Source: Jeotgalicoccus sp.
Lineage (GTDB): Bacteria > Bacillota > Bacilli > Staphylococcales > Salinicoccaceae
Direction of reading: 5' to 3'
Length of the DNA: 64,000 nt
NCBI GenBank assembly: GCA_003513765.1
Contig: DONT01000004.1
Span: 331,877 to 395,876, forward strand
Below the pieces are notes generated by a model. The model saw only the letters and a program-made list of their open reading frames with translations. It was not told the DNA's origin and made no database searches. Made by a program: the position numbers and the translations under genes. The stretch's first letter is position 1. The number at the start of each line of letters is the position of its first letter. Shown in pieces: positions 1 to 11,611 of the stretch.

Positions 1-1
1 T

Positions 2-1750
2 GCTTCTCCCGAAATGGCAGCAATGCTCGGATCTTCAATGGCGCTAAGCGTATCGGATATTCCATTTGACGGGCCGATCGCCGGTGTTACTGTAGGTTTA
101 ATCGATGGGGAGTTTATCATCAACCCGACAGTGGAACAGATGGAAAAATCCGAACTTGAACTTCAGGTTGCGGGTACTTATGATGCAGTGAACATGGTAG
201 AAGCAGCGGCACAGGAAATTCCTGAAGATATTATGTTAAAAGCGATTCTTTTCGGTCACGACAACATTAAAGAACTTGTGCAGTTCCAAAAAGACGCGAT
301 TGCACAGATCAATCCTGTTAAACGCGAAGTGACAATCGAACAGATTGACGAAGAATTCCGCGCCGAGATCACAGCTCAGGCTGAAGCGATGGATCTTTAT
401 ACTAAAATTCAGGAAAACGACAAGCAGACGCGTGAAGAAAATATTACTGCAGTCAAGCAGGATATTATCGCGAGCTTCGACGAAGATGCTGAAGATTATG
501 AAACATTAGTTTCGGATGCTTCTACAGTATTCGACGAGCTTGTTAAAGCTGAAGTCCGCCGTCAAATCACAGACGATAAAGTCCGTCCGGACGGCCGTGA
601 ACCAGCTGAAATCCGCCCGTTAAATTCACAGGTGGGATTATTGCCGCGCACGCATGGTTCAGCTTTATTTACACGCGGACAAACTCAGGCGCTATCCGTT
701 GCAACACTCGGCGGTCTTGGTGAACATCAGATCATCGACGGTCTTGGCGAAGCAGACAGTAAACGCTATATGCACCACTATAACTTCCCGAATTTCTCTG
801 TCGGTGAAACAGGTCCAATCCGCGGACCGGGACGTCGCGAAATCGGTCATGGTGCATTAGGAGAACGTGCATTACTGCAGGTGCTTCCTAGTGAAACTGA
901 ATTCCCGTACACAATCCGTGTCGTGTCTGAAGTACTTGAATCAAACGGTTCATCTTCACAGGCATCAATCTGCGGTTCGACGCTTGCATTAATGGATGCA
1001 GGTGTACCGATTAAAGCCCCGGTTGCAGGTATTGCAATGGGACTGGTTAAAAAAGGTGAGAACTACACGATTCTTTCTGATATTCAAGGTATGGAAGATG
1101 CACTTGGAGATATGGACTTTAAAGTTGCCGGTACGCCTAAAGGAATTACTGCAATTCAAATGGATATTAAAATCGACGGTTTAAGTGAAGCGATTTTACA
1201 GGAAGCACTTGAGCAGGCACGCATCGGCCGTCTGCACATTTTAGAAAACATGCTTGCAACAATCAGTGAGCCGCGTGTTGAATTATCAGCGCATGCACCG
1301 AAAGTTGAAGTTATGCATATTAAACCTGCTAAAATCCGCGACGTTATCGGACCGGGCGGTAAGAAAATTAATGAAATTATCGACGAAACAGGCGTTAAGC
1401 TGGATATCGAACAGGATGGTACTGTATTCATCGCTTCAAACGACCAGGATGCAATACAGGCTGCACGTAAAATTATCGAAGATATTACACGTGAAGCGGC
1501 TGTCGGCGAAATTTATAACGGTGAAGTGCGACGCATTGAAAAATTCGGTGCATTTGTTCAGCTCTTCCCGGGCAAAGACGCTCTTGTGCACATCTCACAA
1601 CTTGATACTGAACGTGTCAACAAGGTTGAAGATGTCGTTAAGATTGGCGATGAAATGCGCATAAAAGTTACTGAAATTGACAGACAGGGACGCGTTAACG
1701 GTTCCCGTAAAGTATTACTTGAAGAAGAAAAAGAGAAAAAAGAAGACTAA
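2..1750 (+). CDS. pnp: Polyribonucleotide nucleotidyltransferase (PNPase), 5'-truncated by window edge
   Basis: PNPase is the phosphate-dependent 3'-5' exoribonuclease of mRNA decay. The frame is open from base 2 to a stop at 1748-1750 (582 residues). The full-length protein is about 700 residues, so roughly the first 115 are outside the window. Visible are the end of the first RNase PH domain, the helical linker, the second RNase PH domain (about 590-1240), a KH domain with a GPGG loop near 1350, and a C-terminal S1 domain (about 1500-1715). It is followed after 36 bases by the RNase J2 gene, the usual staphylococcal order. The tail is strongly charged (Glu/Lys-rich). Identification is secure. 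Confidence 0.97.
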   Translation, partial: ASPEMAAMLGSSMALSVSDIPFDGPIAGVTVGLIDGEFIINPTVEQMEKSELELQVAGTYDAVNMVEAAAQEIPEDIMLKAILFGHDNIKELVQFQKDAIAQINPVKREVTIEQIDEEFRAEITAQAEAMDLYTKIQENDKQTREENITAVKQDIIASFDEDAEDYETLVSDASTVFDELVKAEVRRQITDDKVRPDGREPAEIRPLNSQVGLLPRTHGSALFTRGQTQALSVATLGGLGEHQIIDGLGEADSKRYMHHYNFPNFSVGETGPIRGPGRREIGHGALGERALLQVLPSETEFPYTIRVVSEVLESNGSSSQASICGSTLALMDAGVPIKAPVAGIAMGLVKKGENYTILSDIQGMEDALGDMDFKVAGTPKGITAIQMDIKIDGLSEAILQEALEQARIGRLHILENMLATISEPRVELSAHAPKVEVMHIKPAKIRDVIGPGGKKINEIIDETGVKLDIEQDGTVFIASNDQDAIQAARKIIEDITREAAVGEIYNGEVRRIEKFGAFVQLFPGKDALVHISQLDTERVNKVEDVVKIGDEMRIKVTEIDRQGRVNGSRKVLLEEEKEKKED

Positions 1751-1786
1751 ATATAACTGCCGGAAATTAACAAGGAGGACATCAAT

Positions 1787-3460
1787 GTGAATAAAGAAAA
1801 TAAAAAAGCACATGTGAAAATTGTTCCTCTCGGCGGCGTTGGTGAGATTGCAAAAAACATGTACGTTGTTGAAGTCGATAACGATATGTTTATCCTCGAT
1901 GCAGGTCTTATGTTCCCTGAAGATGAAATGCTGGGTATCGACATTGTCATACCCGACATTTCATATGTGTTAGAAAATAAAGATCGTCTGAAAGCGATTT
2001 TTGTTACACATGGACATGAAGATTCAATTGGTGCAATTCCTTATATTATTCAAGATTTAAACGTGCCGGTATACGGCTCACGTTTAACACTTGCTTTAAT
2101 TAAAGAACGTCTGAAAGAGAAGAACGTTAAAAAGAAAGTTAAGTTTTATGCAATTAACAATGAATCAGTAATGAAGTTCGGCAATACAGATGTAGAGTTT
2201 TTCGAAACATCGCACAGTATTCCGGATTCTTACGGAATCAGCATGAATACACCTTACGGGGCAGTCGTTTATACGGGCGAATTCAAATTCGACCAGAGCT
2301 TAAAAGGCAACTACGACTACAACATGTCGAAGATGTATGCACTCGCTGCTAAAAACAAAACACTCGCTTTAATCAGTGACTCAACAGAAGCTGAGAAACC
2401 GGGCTACAACGTGGCAGAAAACCTCATTGAAGGTGCAATTCTGGACGCGTTCCAAAAATCTAAAAAACGTATTATTGTATCATGTTATGCGTCAAACTTC
2501 GTACGCATCCAGCAGGTGCTGACAAATGCTGCGAAAGTGAACCGTAAAGTGTCGTTCTTAGGACGCACGCTTGAATCTTCATTTAAAGTAGCGAGAAAGC
2601 TCGGATATTTCGATATTCCGGACGGACTCCTTTTACCAAGTCATGAAATTAAAGATTATCCCGATAATGAAGTAGTTATTATTGCGACAGGATCTCAGGG
2701 TGAACCGATTGAAGCACTTGGCAAAATGTCACGCGGTCAGCACGAAGTAACGAATATTAAAGAAGGCGACGAAGTTTATATCTTAACGACGCCGTCATCA
2801 AATATGGAAGTTGTCCTATACACAACGCTTAACGAACTCGTTAAAGCAGGTGCTGTAATCAACACACCATCTAAAAATATTCACGCTTCAGGCCACGGCC
2901 TTGCTGAAGAGCTTAAAATGATGCTTAACATCTTTAATCCGGAACACTTCATTCCTGTACAGGGCGAATTTAAAAACCAGATTGCCCACGCGCGTCTGGC
3001 AACTGAAACAGGCGTTAAAGCGGAAAATATTTTCCTCCTTGAAAAAGGTGACGTTGTTCAGTTTGACGGTGAGAAAATGTACAGCACTGAAAAAGTCGAA
3101 GCCGGCAATGTATTAATTGACGGCAGCGGTGTCGGCGATGTGGGTAACATCGTTCTGCGCGACCGCAGATTGCTTTCTGAAGATGGAATCTTTATCGCAG
3201 TCGTTACAATTGACCGCGAATCGAGAGCAATTATGGCTGGACCTGAAATTCAATCACGCGGTTTTGTTTACGTGAAAGAATCAGAAGCACTTATGAAAGA
3301 AGCTGCTGATCATGTGAGAGGTATTGTCGAAGACAATATCAGTGCCGGTAAAATTGAATGGAGTGTCTTAAAACAAAATATCAGAGATGACCTCGGTAAA
3401 TTCCTATACGATGAAACGAAGCGTCGTCCGATGATTATTCCAATCATTTCTGAAATATAA
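1787..3460 (+). CDS. rnjB: Ribonuclease J2
   Basis: A 557-residue metallo-beta-lactamase/beta-CASP ribonuclease, the length usual for staphylococcal RNase J2. It starts at GTG, 9 bases after an AAGGAGG ribosome-binding site. The metal-binding motif at residues 75-80 reads HGHEDS: the second histidine of the active HxHxDH motif of RNase J1 is replaced by Ser80. RNase J2 is known to be the weakly active partner that forms a heteromer with J1, and this substitution fits that role. The gene lies directly behind pnp and is probably cotranscribed with it. A strong dyad follows the stop codon. Confidence 0.95.
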   Translation: MNKENKKAHVKIVPLGGVGEIAKNMYVVEVDNDMFILDAGLMFPEDEMLGIDIVIPDISYVLENKDRLKAIFVTHGHEDSIGAIPYIIQDLNVPVYGSRLTLALIKERLKEKNVKKKVKFYAINNESVMKFGNTDVEFFETSHSIPDSYGISMNTPYGAVVYTGEFKFDQSLKGNYDYNMSKMYALAAKNKTLALISDSTEAEKPGYNVAENLIEGAILDAFQKSKKRIIVSCYASNFVRIQQVLTNAAKVNRKVSFLGRTLESSFKVARKLGYFDIPDGLLLPSHEIKDYPDNEVVIIATGSQGEPIEALGKMSRGQHEVTNIKEGDEVYILTTPSSNMEVVLYTTLNELVKAGAVINTPSKNIHASGHGLAEELKMMLNIFNPEHFIPVQGEFKNQIAHARLATETGVKAENIFLLEKGDVVQFDGEKMYSTEKVEAGNVLIDGSGVGDVGNIVLRDRRLLSEDGIFIAVVTIDRESRAIMAGPEIQSRGFVYVKESEALMKEAADHVRGIVEDNISAGKIEWSVLKQNIRDDLGKFLYDETKRRPMIIPIISEI

Positions 3461-3469
3461 TAGAGTAAA

Positions 3470-3509
3470 AACGACGGAGATATTAGGATAACCTTATATC
3501 TCCGTTGTT
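3470..3509 (+). terminator. Hairpin after rnjB
   Basis: AACGACGGAGATAT and ATATCTCCGTTGTT form a long stem around a 12-base loop, between rnjB and the translocase gene. There is no clean T-run after it, so it may be an attenuating or mRNA-stabilising hairpin rather than a full terminator. Confidence 0.45.
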
Positions 3510-3542
3510 ATAATTAAAAAGTGAAAATGAAGGTGGTAAAAG

Positions 3543-5987
3543 ATGGCGACTAAACGAAAGCGCACTGCGAAAAAGAAAAACAATGATAAGAAAACGTATT
3601 ATGCGAGTTTTGCTTTAATCATTATTATTTTACTTATCATTACAGTATTCCAGCTGGGCCTCGTTGGTGAATATGCCGATGCTGTGTTTAATTTTCTTTT
3701 TGGTACGAGCCGCTACTTTACATACCTCGTGTTATTGCTCGCGAGTTTTTATTTGGCGACACATTTAAAATTCCCGTTTACAAAACGCATGCTCGGTTAT
3801 TCTATGATGCAGTTCGGTCTCTTGTTCCTGCTGCATTCGATTTTGTATTTATCCGACCGGTCGAGAACAGACAGCTATTATACATTTAACGATATGCTCG
3901 CTATGACCCGTGAACCCGGCTTTGATTTTACCGGCGGGGGAATTATCGGCCAGACGCTGTTTAACTTTTCAGCGACCAGCATCAGTTTCTTCGGGACACT
4001 CTTAATCGGTTTAATATTCATTTACTTGAGTATTATTATCGTCCGTCACAAGAGCATTGAGGAATCGCTCCGCAATGACTTTAACTTTGTTATCAGAGGT
4101 TTAACCGCTATTGGTGCAGGAATCGTGAGTCTGTTTGAAAGACTTGCAGAGTGGCTGCAAAACCGTCCGAAGAAAGAAAAAGAAAAGAAGGCTAAGAAGC
4201 CTAAACCAAAACAAAAAGCAGAGCCGATTATCGAATCACCTGCTGCGGACGAGCCTGTAGAAAAACGCGCTGACAAGAAACGTAAAGCGCGCTTCAGTAA
4301 GAAAGAAGAATCTGAAACGGATTCACTCCTGGAAGAAGCGGATGAATACGTCGAACCGGAAGTGTACGATTCGGAAATTCTGATGGAAGAATACAAAGAC
4401 ACACCGGCGCCTGACGATATGACTGCAGAAGAACATGCGCTTAAAATTGAAGAAGAGGTTGCGGAGAAGAAAGAACTCGAATACGATACGCCGGATGATG
4501 ACGGGACGCTTGATATTCCTGAAGCCGAGTCTGCCGACAGTGAATTCGATGAGTTTGACGATAAAGAGCTCAAGCAGCTTATCGAATATAAACTGCCGTC
4601 AATTGATTTACTGAATGATGCTGAACCGACAGAAAAAGTCAGCAACAAAGAAGTCATTCAGCAGGGACGGATTCTTGAAGAAACACTTAAAAACTTCAAT
4701 GTAAACGCGAAAGTATCTAAAATCCGTATCGGTCCGGCAGTAACACAGTTTGAAATTCAGCCGGATGTCGGAGTGAAAGTATCTAAAATTATTAATCTTC
4801 AAAATGATATTGCCCTTAGCCTTGCAGCTAAAGATATTCGTATCGAAGCACCGATTCCAGGTAAATCTGCCGTTGGTATTGAAGTGCCGAACTCAGTAGT
4901 CAGCATGGTTACACTGCGTGAAGTAATTAAACGTAAATCATCTGACAACCCGCTGGAAGTTGCATTGGGTAAAGATATTTCCGGTGCACCGATTATGGCT
5001 GAACTTAACAAGATGCCTCACCTGCTCGTTGCAGGTTCAACGGGAAGCGGTAAATCCGTATGTATAAACGGTATTATCGTCAGCATTCTTCTAAATGCGA
5101 AACCGCACGAAGTTAAAATGGTAATGATTGACCCTAAAATGGTTGAGCTGAATGTTTATAACGGCATTCCGCACCTATTGGCACCGGTCGTGACGAATCC
5201 GCAAAAAGCGAGCGATGCTTTAAACCGTGTCGTCAGCGAAATGGAACGCAGATACGATCTGTTCAGTGCATCGCATACGAGAAATATCGAAGCTTACAAC
5301 CAGTACCTGGCCCGCCAGGCGGAAGATCCCGAGAAAGTTCAGAAGCTTCCTTATATCGTTGTTATTGTCGATGAGCTTGCAGACTTAATGATGGTCGCAT
5401 CAAAAGATGTCGAAGCATCGATTACGCGTATTGCCCAGATGGCCCGTGCAGCGGGGATACATTTAATTATCGCAACTCAGCGTCCGTCTGTTGATGTTAT
5501 TACAGGTATTATTAAAGCAAATATTCCGTCCAGAATTGCCTTCAGTGTAAGTTCTCAGACTGACTCCAGAACGATTATCGATTCGATGGGAGCAGAGAAA
5601 CTGCTCGGACGCGGGGACATGCTGTTCCTGCCGTCAGGACGTTCGAAACCGCTCCGTGTTCAGGGTGCATTTTTAGATGATGATGAAGTAACGGATATCG
5701 TGAAGTTCATTACAGACCAAATGAAAGCAAATTATGAGAAATCAGTTATAATGAATCAGAAAGAGACAGTAAGTGCGCCGGTAGAATCGGAAGATGAATT
5801 ATATCCCGATGCGAAATGGTTTGTAATCGAAGAACAGCGTGCGTCAGCCAGTCTGCTGCAGCGTCAGTTCAGAGTCGGCTACAACCGTGCAGCGCGTCTC
5901 GTTGACGATTTAGAAGCGAATGGGGTCATTGGACCTGCAAGCGGCTCTAAACCGCGCAGTGTCTTAATTGAAAACCACGAAGATTAG
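3543..5987 (+). CDS. FtsK/SpoIIIE-family DNA translocase
   Basis: An 814-residue DNA translocase that pumps chromosomal DNA through the division septum. The order is a Lys/Arg-rich N-terminus, about four membrane segments (residues 20-175), a long acidic/basic linker (190-350), the alpha/beta motor with Walker A GSTGSGKS (498-505) and Walker B region ([10 protein letters not shown]), and a C-terminal winged-helix gamma domain (about 745-814) that reads oriented DNA motifs. It corresponds to the SpoIIIE gene between rnjB and ymfF in staphylococci. The linker is unusually rich in Asp/Glu. Start is the ATG after GGTGG. Confidence 0.95.
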   Translation: MATKRKRTAKKKNNDKKTYYASFALIIIILLIITVFQLGLVGEYADAVFNFLFGTSRYFTYLVLLLASFYLATHLKFPFTKRMLGYSMMQFGLLFLLHSILYLSDRSRTDSYYTFNDMLAMTREPGFDFTGGGIIGQTLFNFSATSISFFGTLLIGLIFIYLSIIIVRHKSIEESLRNDFNFVIRGLTAIGAGIVSLFERLAEWLQNRPKKEKEKKAKKPKPKQKAEPIIESPAADEPVEKRADKKRKARFSKKEESETDSLLEEADEYVEPEVYDSEILMEEYKDTPAPDDMTAEEHALKIEEEVAEKKELEYDTPDDDGTLDIPEAESADSEFDEFDDKELKQLIEYKLPSIDLLNDAEPTEKVSNKEVIQQGRILEETLKNFNVNAKVSKIRIGPAVTQFEIQPDVGVKVSKIINLQNDIALSLAAKDIRIEAPIPGKSAVGIEVPNSVVSMVTLREVIKRKSSDNPLEVALGKDISGAPIMAELNKMPHLLVAGSTGSGKSVCINGIIVSILLNAKPHEVKMVMIDPKMVELNVYNGIPHLLAPVVTNPQKASDALNRVVSEMERRYDLFSASHTRNIEAYNQYLARQAEDPEKVQKLPYIVVIVDELADLMMVASKDVEASITRIAQMARAAGIHLIIATQRPSVDVITGIIKANIPSRIAFSVSSQTDSRTIIDSMGAEKLLGRGDMLFLPSGRSKPLRVQGAFLDDDEVTDIVKFITDQMKANYEKSVIMNQKETVSAPVESEDELYPDAKWFVIEEQRASASLLQRQFRVGYNRAARLVDDLEANGVIGPASGSKPRSVLIENHED

Positions 5988-6001
5988 TTAGGAGTTTTTA
6001 A

Positions 6002-7276
6002 ATGTCAGGTGTAGACAAAAGAGTCATTAATAATGTGCCAATCGTAAAAATATATACAGAAAAATTTAAAACAGTTGTTGTGAGCGTGTACTTTAGAGCA
6101 CCGCTCACAGGTACTGATGTTACAACGCGCAGTCTCTTGAGCCGAATGATGATTAAACAGACGGACAAGCTCACTTCAAATGCAGTGCTGCTTGAATATT
6201 TAGCAGAACATTACGGTGCGCATCTAACATCGAATGTCGTTAAAAAAGGCAGCGATCATATCGTTAAATTCTCAATTGAATTCGTCAATGACAAATTCAT
6301 TATGGAAGATATTGATATGCTTGGTGATATTACGGCGCTGTTAAAAGATGTACTTAAAACGCCGTTTAATTATGATGAATCGGATGAAGCGTTTTTCCAG
6401 CGCGAAAAACGTCTGATGGCAAATCGTCTGAAGAGCATGAAGGATAATCACGCACAGCGTGCATTTGAAATGCTGCTGGAGACGATGTTTGAAACAGAAG
6501 ACTACAAGTATTTATCATTCGGTAATCTAGACAGCCTCGAAGAGCTAACATTAGAAGATGTGAAAGATGCGCATAAACGCATGATGTCAGACGATGATAT
6601 GTCTGTGCTCGTTGCGGGTAAAGTCGAAGATAAGGTCTTCGACTATTTAGCTCAGCTTCATGAACACGACGAAGCTAAAATGTATCCGTATAAAGGCTAT
6701 CCGGTGCGTCCTGCGGGCGAAGTGAAATACGAGTCCGCAACAGAGCGTATCGAACAGGCTAAAGTGAATCTCGGCTTCCGCGTGCAGTATTCTGTGCCAG
6801 GCGACGTTATGGCGCTGAACGTATTCAATCAGCTGTTCGGCGGCAGTGCGGCATCGCTCCTGTTTACGAATATCCGCGAGAAAATGAGTCTGGCATATTC
6901 AATTCATTCACAGGTCGACATAAAAAATGGTTATATGTTTGTACTGGCAGGTGTCGATAATGATAATATCCAGGTGTTTGAAGATGCGGTGAAAAGAGAA
7001 CTGCAGCGTGTGATTGACGGCGACTTTGAAGAATCATTCGTCGAAGAAATTAAACGCAATATGCTCTCGAGCCGTAAAGAATCGATGGATAAGCCCCGCG
7101 GTTTAATATCATTAAATTACAATACACTCTTAAAAGAACAATCGATAAAAACACCGGTGAAAAGCTGGACAGAACAGCTCAATGCAATTACGAAAGATGA
7201 TGTCATTCAAATTGCCCGGAAAATTAAACTTGATACAGTATTTACGCTGAAAGGCGGTATAGATAATGACAAATAA
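6002..7276 (+). CDS. ymfF: M16-family peptidase-like protein YmfF
   Basis: A 424-residue insulinase-like (M16) protein. The inverted zinc motif HxxEH is not present in the N-terminal half, so it is probably the non-catalytic partner of the following M16 protein. M16 proteins commonly act as pairs of an active and an inactive subunit. It begins 14 bases after the translocase and overlaps the next gene by 11 bases, so the pair should be translationally coupled. It is a conserved Bacillales neighbour of ymfH; its physiological substrate is unknown. Confidence 0.88.
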   Translation: MSGVDKRVINNVPIVKIYTEKFKTVVVSVYFRAPLTGTDVTTRSLLSRMMIKQTDKLTSNAVLLEYLAEHYGAHLTSNVVKKGSDHIVKFSIEFVNDKFIMEDIDMLGDITALLKDVLKTPFNYDESDEAFFQREKRLMANRLKSMKDNHAQRAFEMLLETMFETEDYKYLSFGNLDSLEELTLEDVKDAHKRMMSDDDMSVLVAGKVEDKVFDYLAQLHEHDEAKMYPYKGYPVRPAGEVKYESATERIEQAKVNLGFRVQYSVPGDVMALNVFNQLFGGSAASLLFTNIREKMSLAYSIHSQVDIKNGYMFVLAGVDNDNIQVFEDAVKRELQRVIDGDFEESFVEEIKRNMLSSRKESMDKPRGLISLNYNTLLKEQSIKTPVKSWTEQLNAITKDDVIQIARKIKLDTVFTLKGGIDNDK

Positions 7277-8561
7277 ATTTACGACTGTCCGCTATGATCA
7301 CCTGGATGAAATCGTTCATAAACAGGTGATGGACAACGGCCTTGAGGTGTTTATCATCGATAAAAAAGGCTACAATAAAAAGTTTGCAACCTACACGACA
7401 AAATACGGTTCTGCCGATAATCACTTTAGAGCACATGGTGAGGTGCACAACGTGCCGGACGGCATTGCGCACTTTTTAGAGCATAAAATGTTCGACAAAG
7501 AAGCGGGCGACGTGTTCAATAAATTTTCTGAAATGGGTGCGAGTGCAAATGCATTTACATCGATTGACAGAACGAGTTATTTATTCAGCACAACAGAGAA
7601 TTTCTTTGAAAATTTGCAGCTGTTAATGGATATGGTTGAGATTCCGTATTTTACTCCGGAAAAAGTGGAGAAAGAAATCGGTATTATCAATGAAGAAATT
7701 AAAATGTACCAGGATAATCCGGGCTACCGTCTGTACCATGAAACACTGAATGCAATGTATGAACACTCACCGGTGGCTATAGATATTGCGGGGACGCTTG
7801 AATCGATTTCAGAAATTACGGCTGAGCATTTATACTTATGCCATAAAACGTTTTACGCACCGGACAATATGGTGATGATTCTGGCAGGCGACTTTAATAT
7901 AGAAGAAACTTTTAATTATATAGAAAAACATCAGGATTCACGTCCTCTGTTTCTGCCGTCAAATATTGAACGCTTTACCCCGGAAGAGCCTTACGGTGTT
8001 AAAACACCGCAGAAAGTAATGGAGCTCGCGGTATCGACACCTAAAGTGATGCTCGGCTTTAAATCACTGCCGGATGACAGTGACAACGAAACGCGTGAAC
8101 GCCGTGATGCGGCGATGCTGTTTGCTTTAGATATGGTCTTTGGTGAACAGTCCCCATATTACGAAGAACTGCTTGAACGCGGTATTATTGATGATTCATT
8201 TAATTTCGCTTACCAGGAAGAAGAACTGGTCAGACATACACTGATGGCAGTGGAAAGCCACGATTATGAAACATTTACTAAAGAAATAGTGCGTATTATT
8301 GACGAGGTAAAAGAAAAAGACTTCTTTACGGAGAAACGTCTGCAGAGTCAAAAACGTGAACTGATGGGCGACTATTTAACGAGTCTGAACTCGCCGGAGT
8401 ATATTGCAAACCAGTATACTAAATATTATTTCGACGGCTATGATTTATATAACGTGCCTAAAGTTGTCGACAGTATTACACTGGAAGACGTTAAAAATTA
8501 TTTCAACAGTTCAATCGATACGAAAAACATGGTCGAAGTAATCGTGAAGGCTTATGAGTAA
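7266..8561 (+). CDS. ymfH: M16-family zinc peptidase YmfH
   Basis: A 431-residue M16 peptidase. The zinc-binding motif HFLEH is present at residues 69-73, with downstream glutamates (NEEIKMYQDNP region) able to supply the third ligand, so this subunit looks catalytic. It overlaps ymfF by 11 bases and ymfI by 8 bases, giving a tightly coupled operon. Substrate is unknown; related pairs process peptides. Family assignment is secure, specific role is not. Confidence 0.9.
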   Translation: MTNKFTTVRYDHLDEIVHKQVMDNGLEVFIIDKKGYNKKFATYTTKYGSADNHFRAHGEVHNVPDGIAHFLEHKMFDKEAGDVFNKFSEMGASANAFTSIDRTSYLFSTTENFFENLQLLMDMVEIPYFTPEKVEKEIGIINEEIKMYQDNPGYRLYHETLNAMYEHSPVAIDIAGTLESISEITAEHLYLCHKTFYAPDNMVMILAGDFNIEETFNYIEKHQDSRPLFLPSNIERFTPEEPYGVKTPQKVMELAVSTPKVMLGFKSLPDDSDNETRERRDAAMLFALDMVFGEQSPYYEELLERGIIDDSFNFAYQEEELVRHTLMAVESHDYETFTKEIVRIIDEVKEKDFFTEKRLQSQKRELMGDYLTSLNSPEYIANQYTKYYFDGYDLYNVPKVVDSITLEDVKNYFNSSIDTKNMVEVIVKAYE

Positions 8562-9240
8562 TGTCGTCCTAGTTGGTGCGACAGGTGATATTGGAAAGAG
8601 CATTCATGAATGTTTAAAGGATAAAAACCTGGTTACTTTCTCGAACAGAAATACACCTGACCTTAAAAGTACGCATCACTATCTTGACTTATCACAGCCT
8701 TTTAAAGAAAGTATTATTGAGGATTGTCTTAATGGTCTAAATACAGTTGATACACTGATTTTCACACCGGGTGAGGCCCTGTTCGAACTGATACAGGATA
8801 CCAGTCTTGACCAGGTGGATCGGCAGTACAACGTCAGTGTCAGAGCGCTGATTACTTTTATCAAAGCGCTGCTGCCGAAACTGAGGCAGAGCGAAAGTGC
8901 GAGCATTATTGTAATTTCAAGTGTCTGGGGCACATACGGTGCGAGTATGGAAAGCATTTACAGTACATTTAAAGGGGCCCAGGAAACACTTGTGAAATCA
9001 CTGGCAAAAGAACTGGCGCCGTCCAATATTACAGTTAATGCTGTAGCACCCGGCGTGGTCCGTGGTAAAATGACCTTAAAGCTAAATGAGGAAGACATTG
9101 AGATGATGCTGGAAGACCTTCCGCAGGGCCGTTTAATTGAGCCTGAGGAAGTAGCATCAGCGGTAGAATATTTAATATCTGACAATGCGCGGAGCATTAC
9201 TGGAGAAGTTTTAAAAATTAACGGGGGATGGTATACGTGA
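8554..9240 (+). CDS. ymfI: SDR-family oxidoreductase YmfI (EF-P 5-aminopentanone reductase homologue)
   Basis: A 228-residue short-chain dehydrogenase/reductase. The nucleotide-binding glycine motif GATGDIG is at residues 8-14, with Ser123 and the catalytic Y136xxxK140 pair. In Bacillus subtilis YmfI reduces the modification on elongation factor P lysine to 5-aminopentanol. The same gene order (ymfF-ymfH-ymfI) supports that role here, although catalysis on EF-P is inferred by homology. It overlaps its neighbours at both ends by a few bases. Confidence 0.88.
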   Translation: MSNVVLVGATGDIGKSIHECLKDKNLVTFSNRNTPDLKSTHHYLDLSQPFKESIIEDCLNGLNTVDTLIFTPGEALFELIQDTSLDQVDRQYNVSVRALITFIKALLPKLRQSESASIIVISSVWGTYGASMESIYSTFKGAQETLVKSLAKELAPSNITVNAVAPGVVRGKMTLKLNEEDIEMMLEDLPQGRLIEPEEVASAVEYLISDNARSITGEVLKINGGWYT

Positions 9241-10058
9241 ATACTGAAAAGCCTAATTTTTATCCGGAACGCGACGAAGAAGTATATTTAGAATATAAAA
9301 ACCTGGATGACCGTCCGGGACTGCTCGGTGATATTTTAAGTTTAATGGGGAATATCGGACTCAGTATTAAAACGATTAACGGTGTGGAATTATCCCAGCG
9401 CGCTCTGCTGGTCCGGACGGATGATTTGTGGAAACTGGAACGTTTTAAATGGATCTGCCAGCATGTTGATGAAATTGAAGTCGGCAAAATGCGGACGCCT
9501 ACAATTACTGACAGACTGACGCTCCGCCACGGCAGATTTATTAAACGGGCGGAAGAAAATAAAAATATTTTCAGGTTCACCCGTGCAGAAATCAGTGTCG
9601 TCGTCGACTTCCTCGCTATTTTATTCGATATCGATGAGACGTTTTTAATCGGCGTCCGCGGCATGCCCCGTGTCGGTAAAACCGAGTCGGTTGTGGCAGG
9701 CAGTGTCTCAGCAGGCGATAAATGGCTGTTTTTGTCCTCAACAATGCTGAAACAGACGGAACGAACGAGCCTGCACAAGCAGGAATACGATAAGGGCAAC
9801 GTTTATATAATAGACGGTGCGGTCACATCTAAATCAAAAAGTATGGATCATAAACGCCTGGTTAATCAGGTCATTAAATATGACGGAACGACAGTTGTCG
9901 AGCACCCGGATTTATTGATCGACGATCCTTTCTTTAAATTAACACAGGATGACTTTGATTATATTATTGAAATCCGCGAACATGAAGAGCAGGAAATCAC
10001 TTATGAAAAACATAAGAAACGTCACTGGTTCGAAAGTGACAATATGGACTTTTTCTAA
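9237..10058 (+). CDS. ymfK: ACT-domain/DUF3388 protein YmfK
   Basis: A 273-residue DUF3388 protein if started at GTG 9237, which overlaps the ymfI stop as GTGA and sits about 8 bases after GGGGGA; an ATG at 9228 is possible but almost touches the ribosome-binding site. Residues 10-80 look like an ACT regulatory domain. A Walker-A-like stretch GMPRVGKT follows at about residues 142-149, suggesting a nucleotide-binding fold. Function is unknown in the family. It always travels with ymfI and the rodZ-like gene in Bacillales, as here. Confidence 0.82.
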   Translation: MNTEKPNFYPERDEEVYLEYKNLDDRPGLLGDILSLMGNIGLSIKTINGVELSQRALLVRTDDLWKLERFKWICQHVDEIEVGKMRTPTITDRLTLRHGRFIKRAEENKNIFRFTRAEISVVVDFLAILFDIDETFLIGVRGMPRVGKTESVVAGSVSAGDKWLFLSSTMLKQTERTSLHKQEYDKGNVYIIDGAVTSKSKSMDHKRLVNQVIKYDGTTVVEHPDLLIDDPFFKLTQDDFDYIIEIREHEEQEITYEKHKKRHWFESDNMDFF

Positions 10059-10074
10059 TTGGAGCTAACAAACT

Positions 10075-10920
10075 ATGAAACTTGGGACATATTTACAAAA
10101 TAAACGTGAAAAATCAGGCATCACTTTAAAAGAAATGGAGCGCGGTTCGGGTATTAAACGGAGCGTTATTCAAATTATTGAAGCGGGCGACCTGACACAG
10201 CTGCCTGAACCTAAACACGCACGCTTTCTAATTAGAAAATATGCAGATTTTCTGAATATGGATGCCGAGCAGACAATGGAACGCTTCGAAGACGAAATTC
10301 CGGCCGCTGCATCCGGCAGTCAAAAGCGTATTCAGAAATCCAATCAGGACTTTCAGTACTTGAAAAAAGTACTCCTTGGTTTTATTACGATGATTGTTGT
10401 GCTCTTTGCCGTCTGGCTGGTGCTGCTGCAAATCGGCTCCCAGGGCGAAATTTTCGAAACGAAAAGAATTTATGAAACATCTGAAGAAGTGACTGATACG
10501 GTGGAAGAAGAGGCGCCTGAAGAAGAAGAGGCGCCTGCAGAGGAAGAAACCGCAGAAAGTGAAGGTGAAGAAACCGCTGAAACAGCGGAGAAGACGCCTG
10601 AGCCAACGGCTGAAGTGAACTTTGTTAACCGTGAAGGGAACACGCTGATTTATAATGTCACAGCACCTGAAGAACTGACACTTGAACTCTCCGGTGACGA
10701 ATCATCATGGGTCAGTTTAACGGATAATCTTGAAAATAATTACCTGTATGAAGAATCGGACGGCGGCACTTTTAATATCGATCCACAGGCGACTGTTGTC
10801 AATCTTGCGCTCGGCAACTCAACATCATTTGATATTTCGTTAAACGGCGTCGGGATAGATAATTCCCAGCGCGGCAATACAGTCACAGTATATTATCAAT
10901 TTAACATCACAAGGGAGTGA
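10075..10920 (+). CDS. RodZ-like helix-turn-helix membrane protein (YmfM)
   Basis: A 281-residue protein with a cytoplasmic HTH_25 domain (residues 1-70), one membrane segment (about 97-119), a low-complexity Glu/Pro/Ala linker (about 140-185) and an extracytoplasmic beta-rich domain (DUF4115-like, 190-281). This is the RodZ architecture; RodZ links MreB-type cytoskeleton to cell-wall synthesis in rods. Cocci lacking MreB keep the gene, where the role is less clear. It is encoded 6 bases before pgsA, as in staphylococci and bacilli. Confidence 0.88.
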   Translation: MKLGTYLQNKREKSGITLKEMERGSGIKRSVIQIIEAGDLTQLPEPKHARFLIRKYADFLNMDAEQTMERFEDEIPAAASGSQKRIQKSNQDFQYLKKVLLGFITMIVVLFAVWLVLLQIGSQGEIFETKRIYETSEEVTDTVEEEAPEEEEAPAEEETAESEGEETAETAEKTPEPTAEVNFVNREGNTLIYNVTAPEELTLELSGDESSWVSLTDNLENNYLYEESDGGTFNIDPQATVVNLALGNSTSFDISLNGVGIDNSQRGNTVTVYYQFNITRE

Positions 10921-10926
10921 CAATAA

Positions 10927-11511
10927 ATGAACATACCTAACTGGCTAACCGTCTTTAGAGTCGTATTAATTCCAGTCTTTTTAGTCTTTGCACTCCTTGA
11001 CTTCGGCTTCGGCACAATGACATTTTTAGGCGGCGAAGTTATTTTAGTTGAACAGTTTATCGCTGCAGTGATATTTGTTATTGCAGCGCTGACGGACTTT
11101 TTGGACGGCTATCTTGCACGCAAGTGGAATATGATTACCAATATGGGGAAATTCCTCGATCCGTTAGCTGATAAACTGCTCGTAGCCGCAGGCTTAATCG
11201 TATTAGTAGAATGGCATACGATTTCCAGCTGGATTGCAGTCGTGATTATTGCGAGAGAATTCGCAGTAACCGGCCTTCGTCTCCTGCAAATAGAGCAGGG
11301 GTTCGTTTCAGCAGCGGGACAGCTCGGGAAAATTAAGACAGTATTCCAGATGCTGGCGCTTGTATTTCTGCTGTTCGGCGATATTTTCACGACATATTTA
11401 CCGATATCGCTCGGCCAGTGGTTTATGTATATCGCAGTGTTCTTTACGATACTGTCAGGAATAGAATACTTCTACAAGGGCCGCGATGTGTTTAAAGCGG
11501 ATAAGAAATAA
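10927..11511 (+). CDS. pgsA: CDP-diacylglycerol--glycerol-3-phosphate 3-phosphatidyltransferase
   Basis: A 194-residue membrane enzyme that makes phosphatidylglycerol phosphate, the committed step to phosphatidylglycerol and cardiolipin. The CDP-alcohol phosphotransferase signature DG-x2-AR-x8/9-G-x3-D-x3-D is visible within residues about 58-85 (DGYLAR ... GKFLDPLAD). About five hydrophobic segments are present. It follows the rodZ-like gene by 6 bases. The usual next gene, cinA, is missing; a terminator follows instead. Confidence 0.96.
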   Translation: MNIPNWLTVFRVVLIPVFLVFALLDFGFGTMTFLGGEVILVEQFIAAVIFVIAALTDFLDGYLARKWNMITNMGKFLDPLADKLLVAAGLIVLVEWHTISSWIAVVIIAREFAVTGLRLLQIEQGFVSAAGQLGKIKTVFQMLALVFLLFGDIFTTYLPISLGQWFMYIAVFFTILSGIEYFYKGRDVFKADKK

Positions 11512-11513
11512 GC

Positions 11514-11545
11514 AAAACTGCGGTGATTTCACTGCAGTTTTTTTG
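11514..11545 (+). terminator. Intrinsic terminator after pgsA
   Basis: AAACTGCGGTGA pairs with TCACTGCAGTTT around a 2-base centre and is followed by a T-run. It closes the pnp-to-pgsA gene run and separates it from the SOS-regulated recA promoter. Confidence 0.85.
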
Positions 11546-11611
11546 TTTCAGGACTTATATAAACGGTTATTGTAATACTGTCCGCAATTATTCGAATTCT
11601 GTTTATATAAG

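Noticed and set aside
4046..4657. 203-codon Ser-rich minus-strand frame inside the translocase gene
   Set aside because: It mirrors the low-complexity Glu/Lys/Asp linker of the translocase on the other strand and has no ribosome-binding site.
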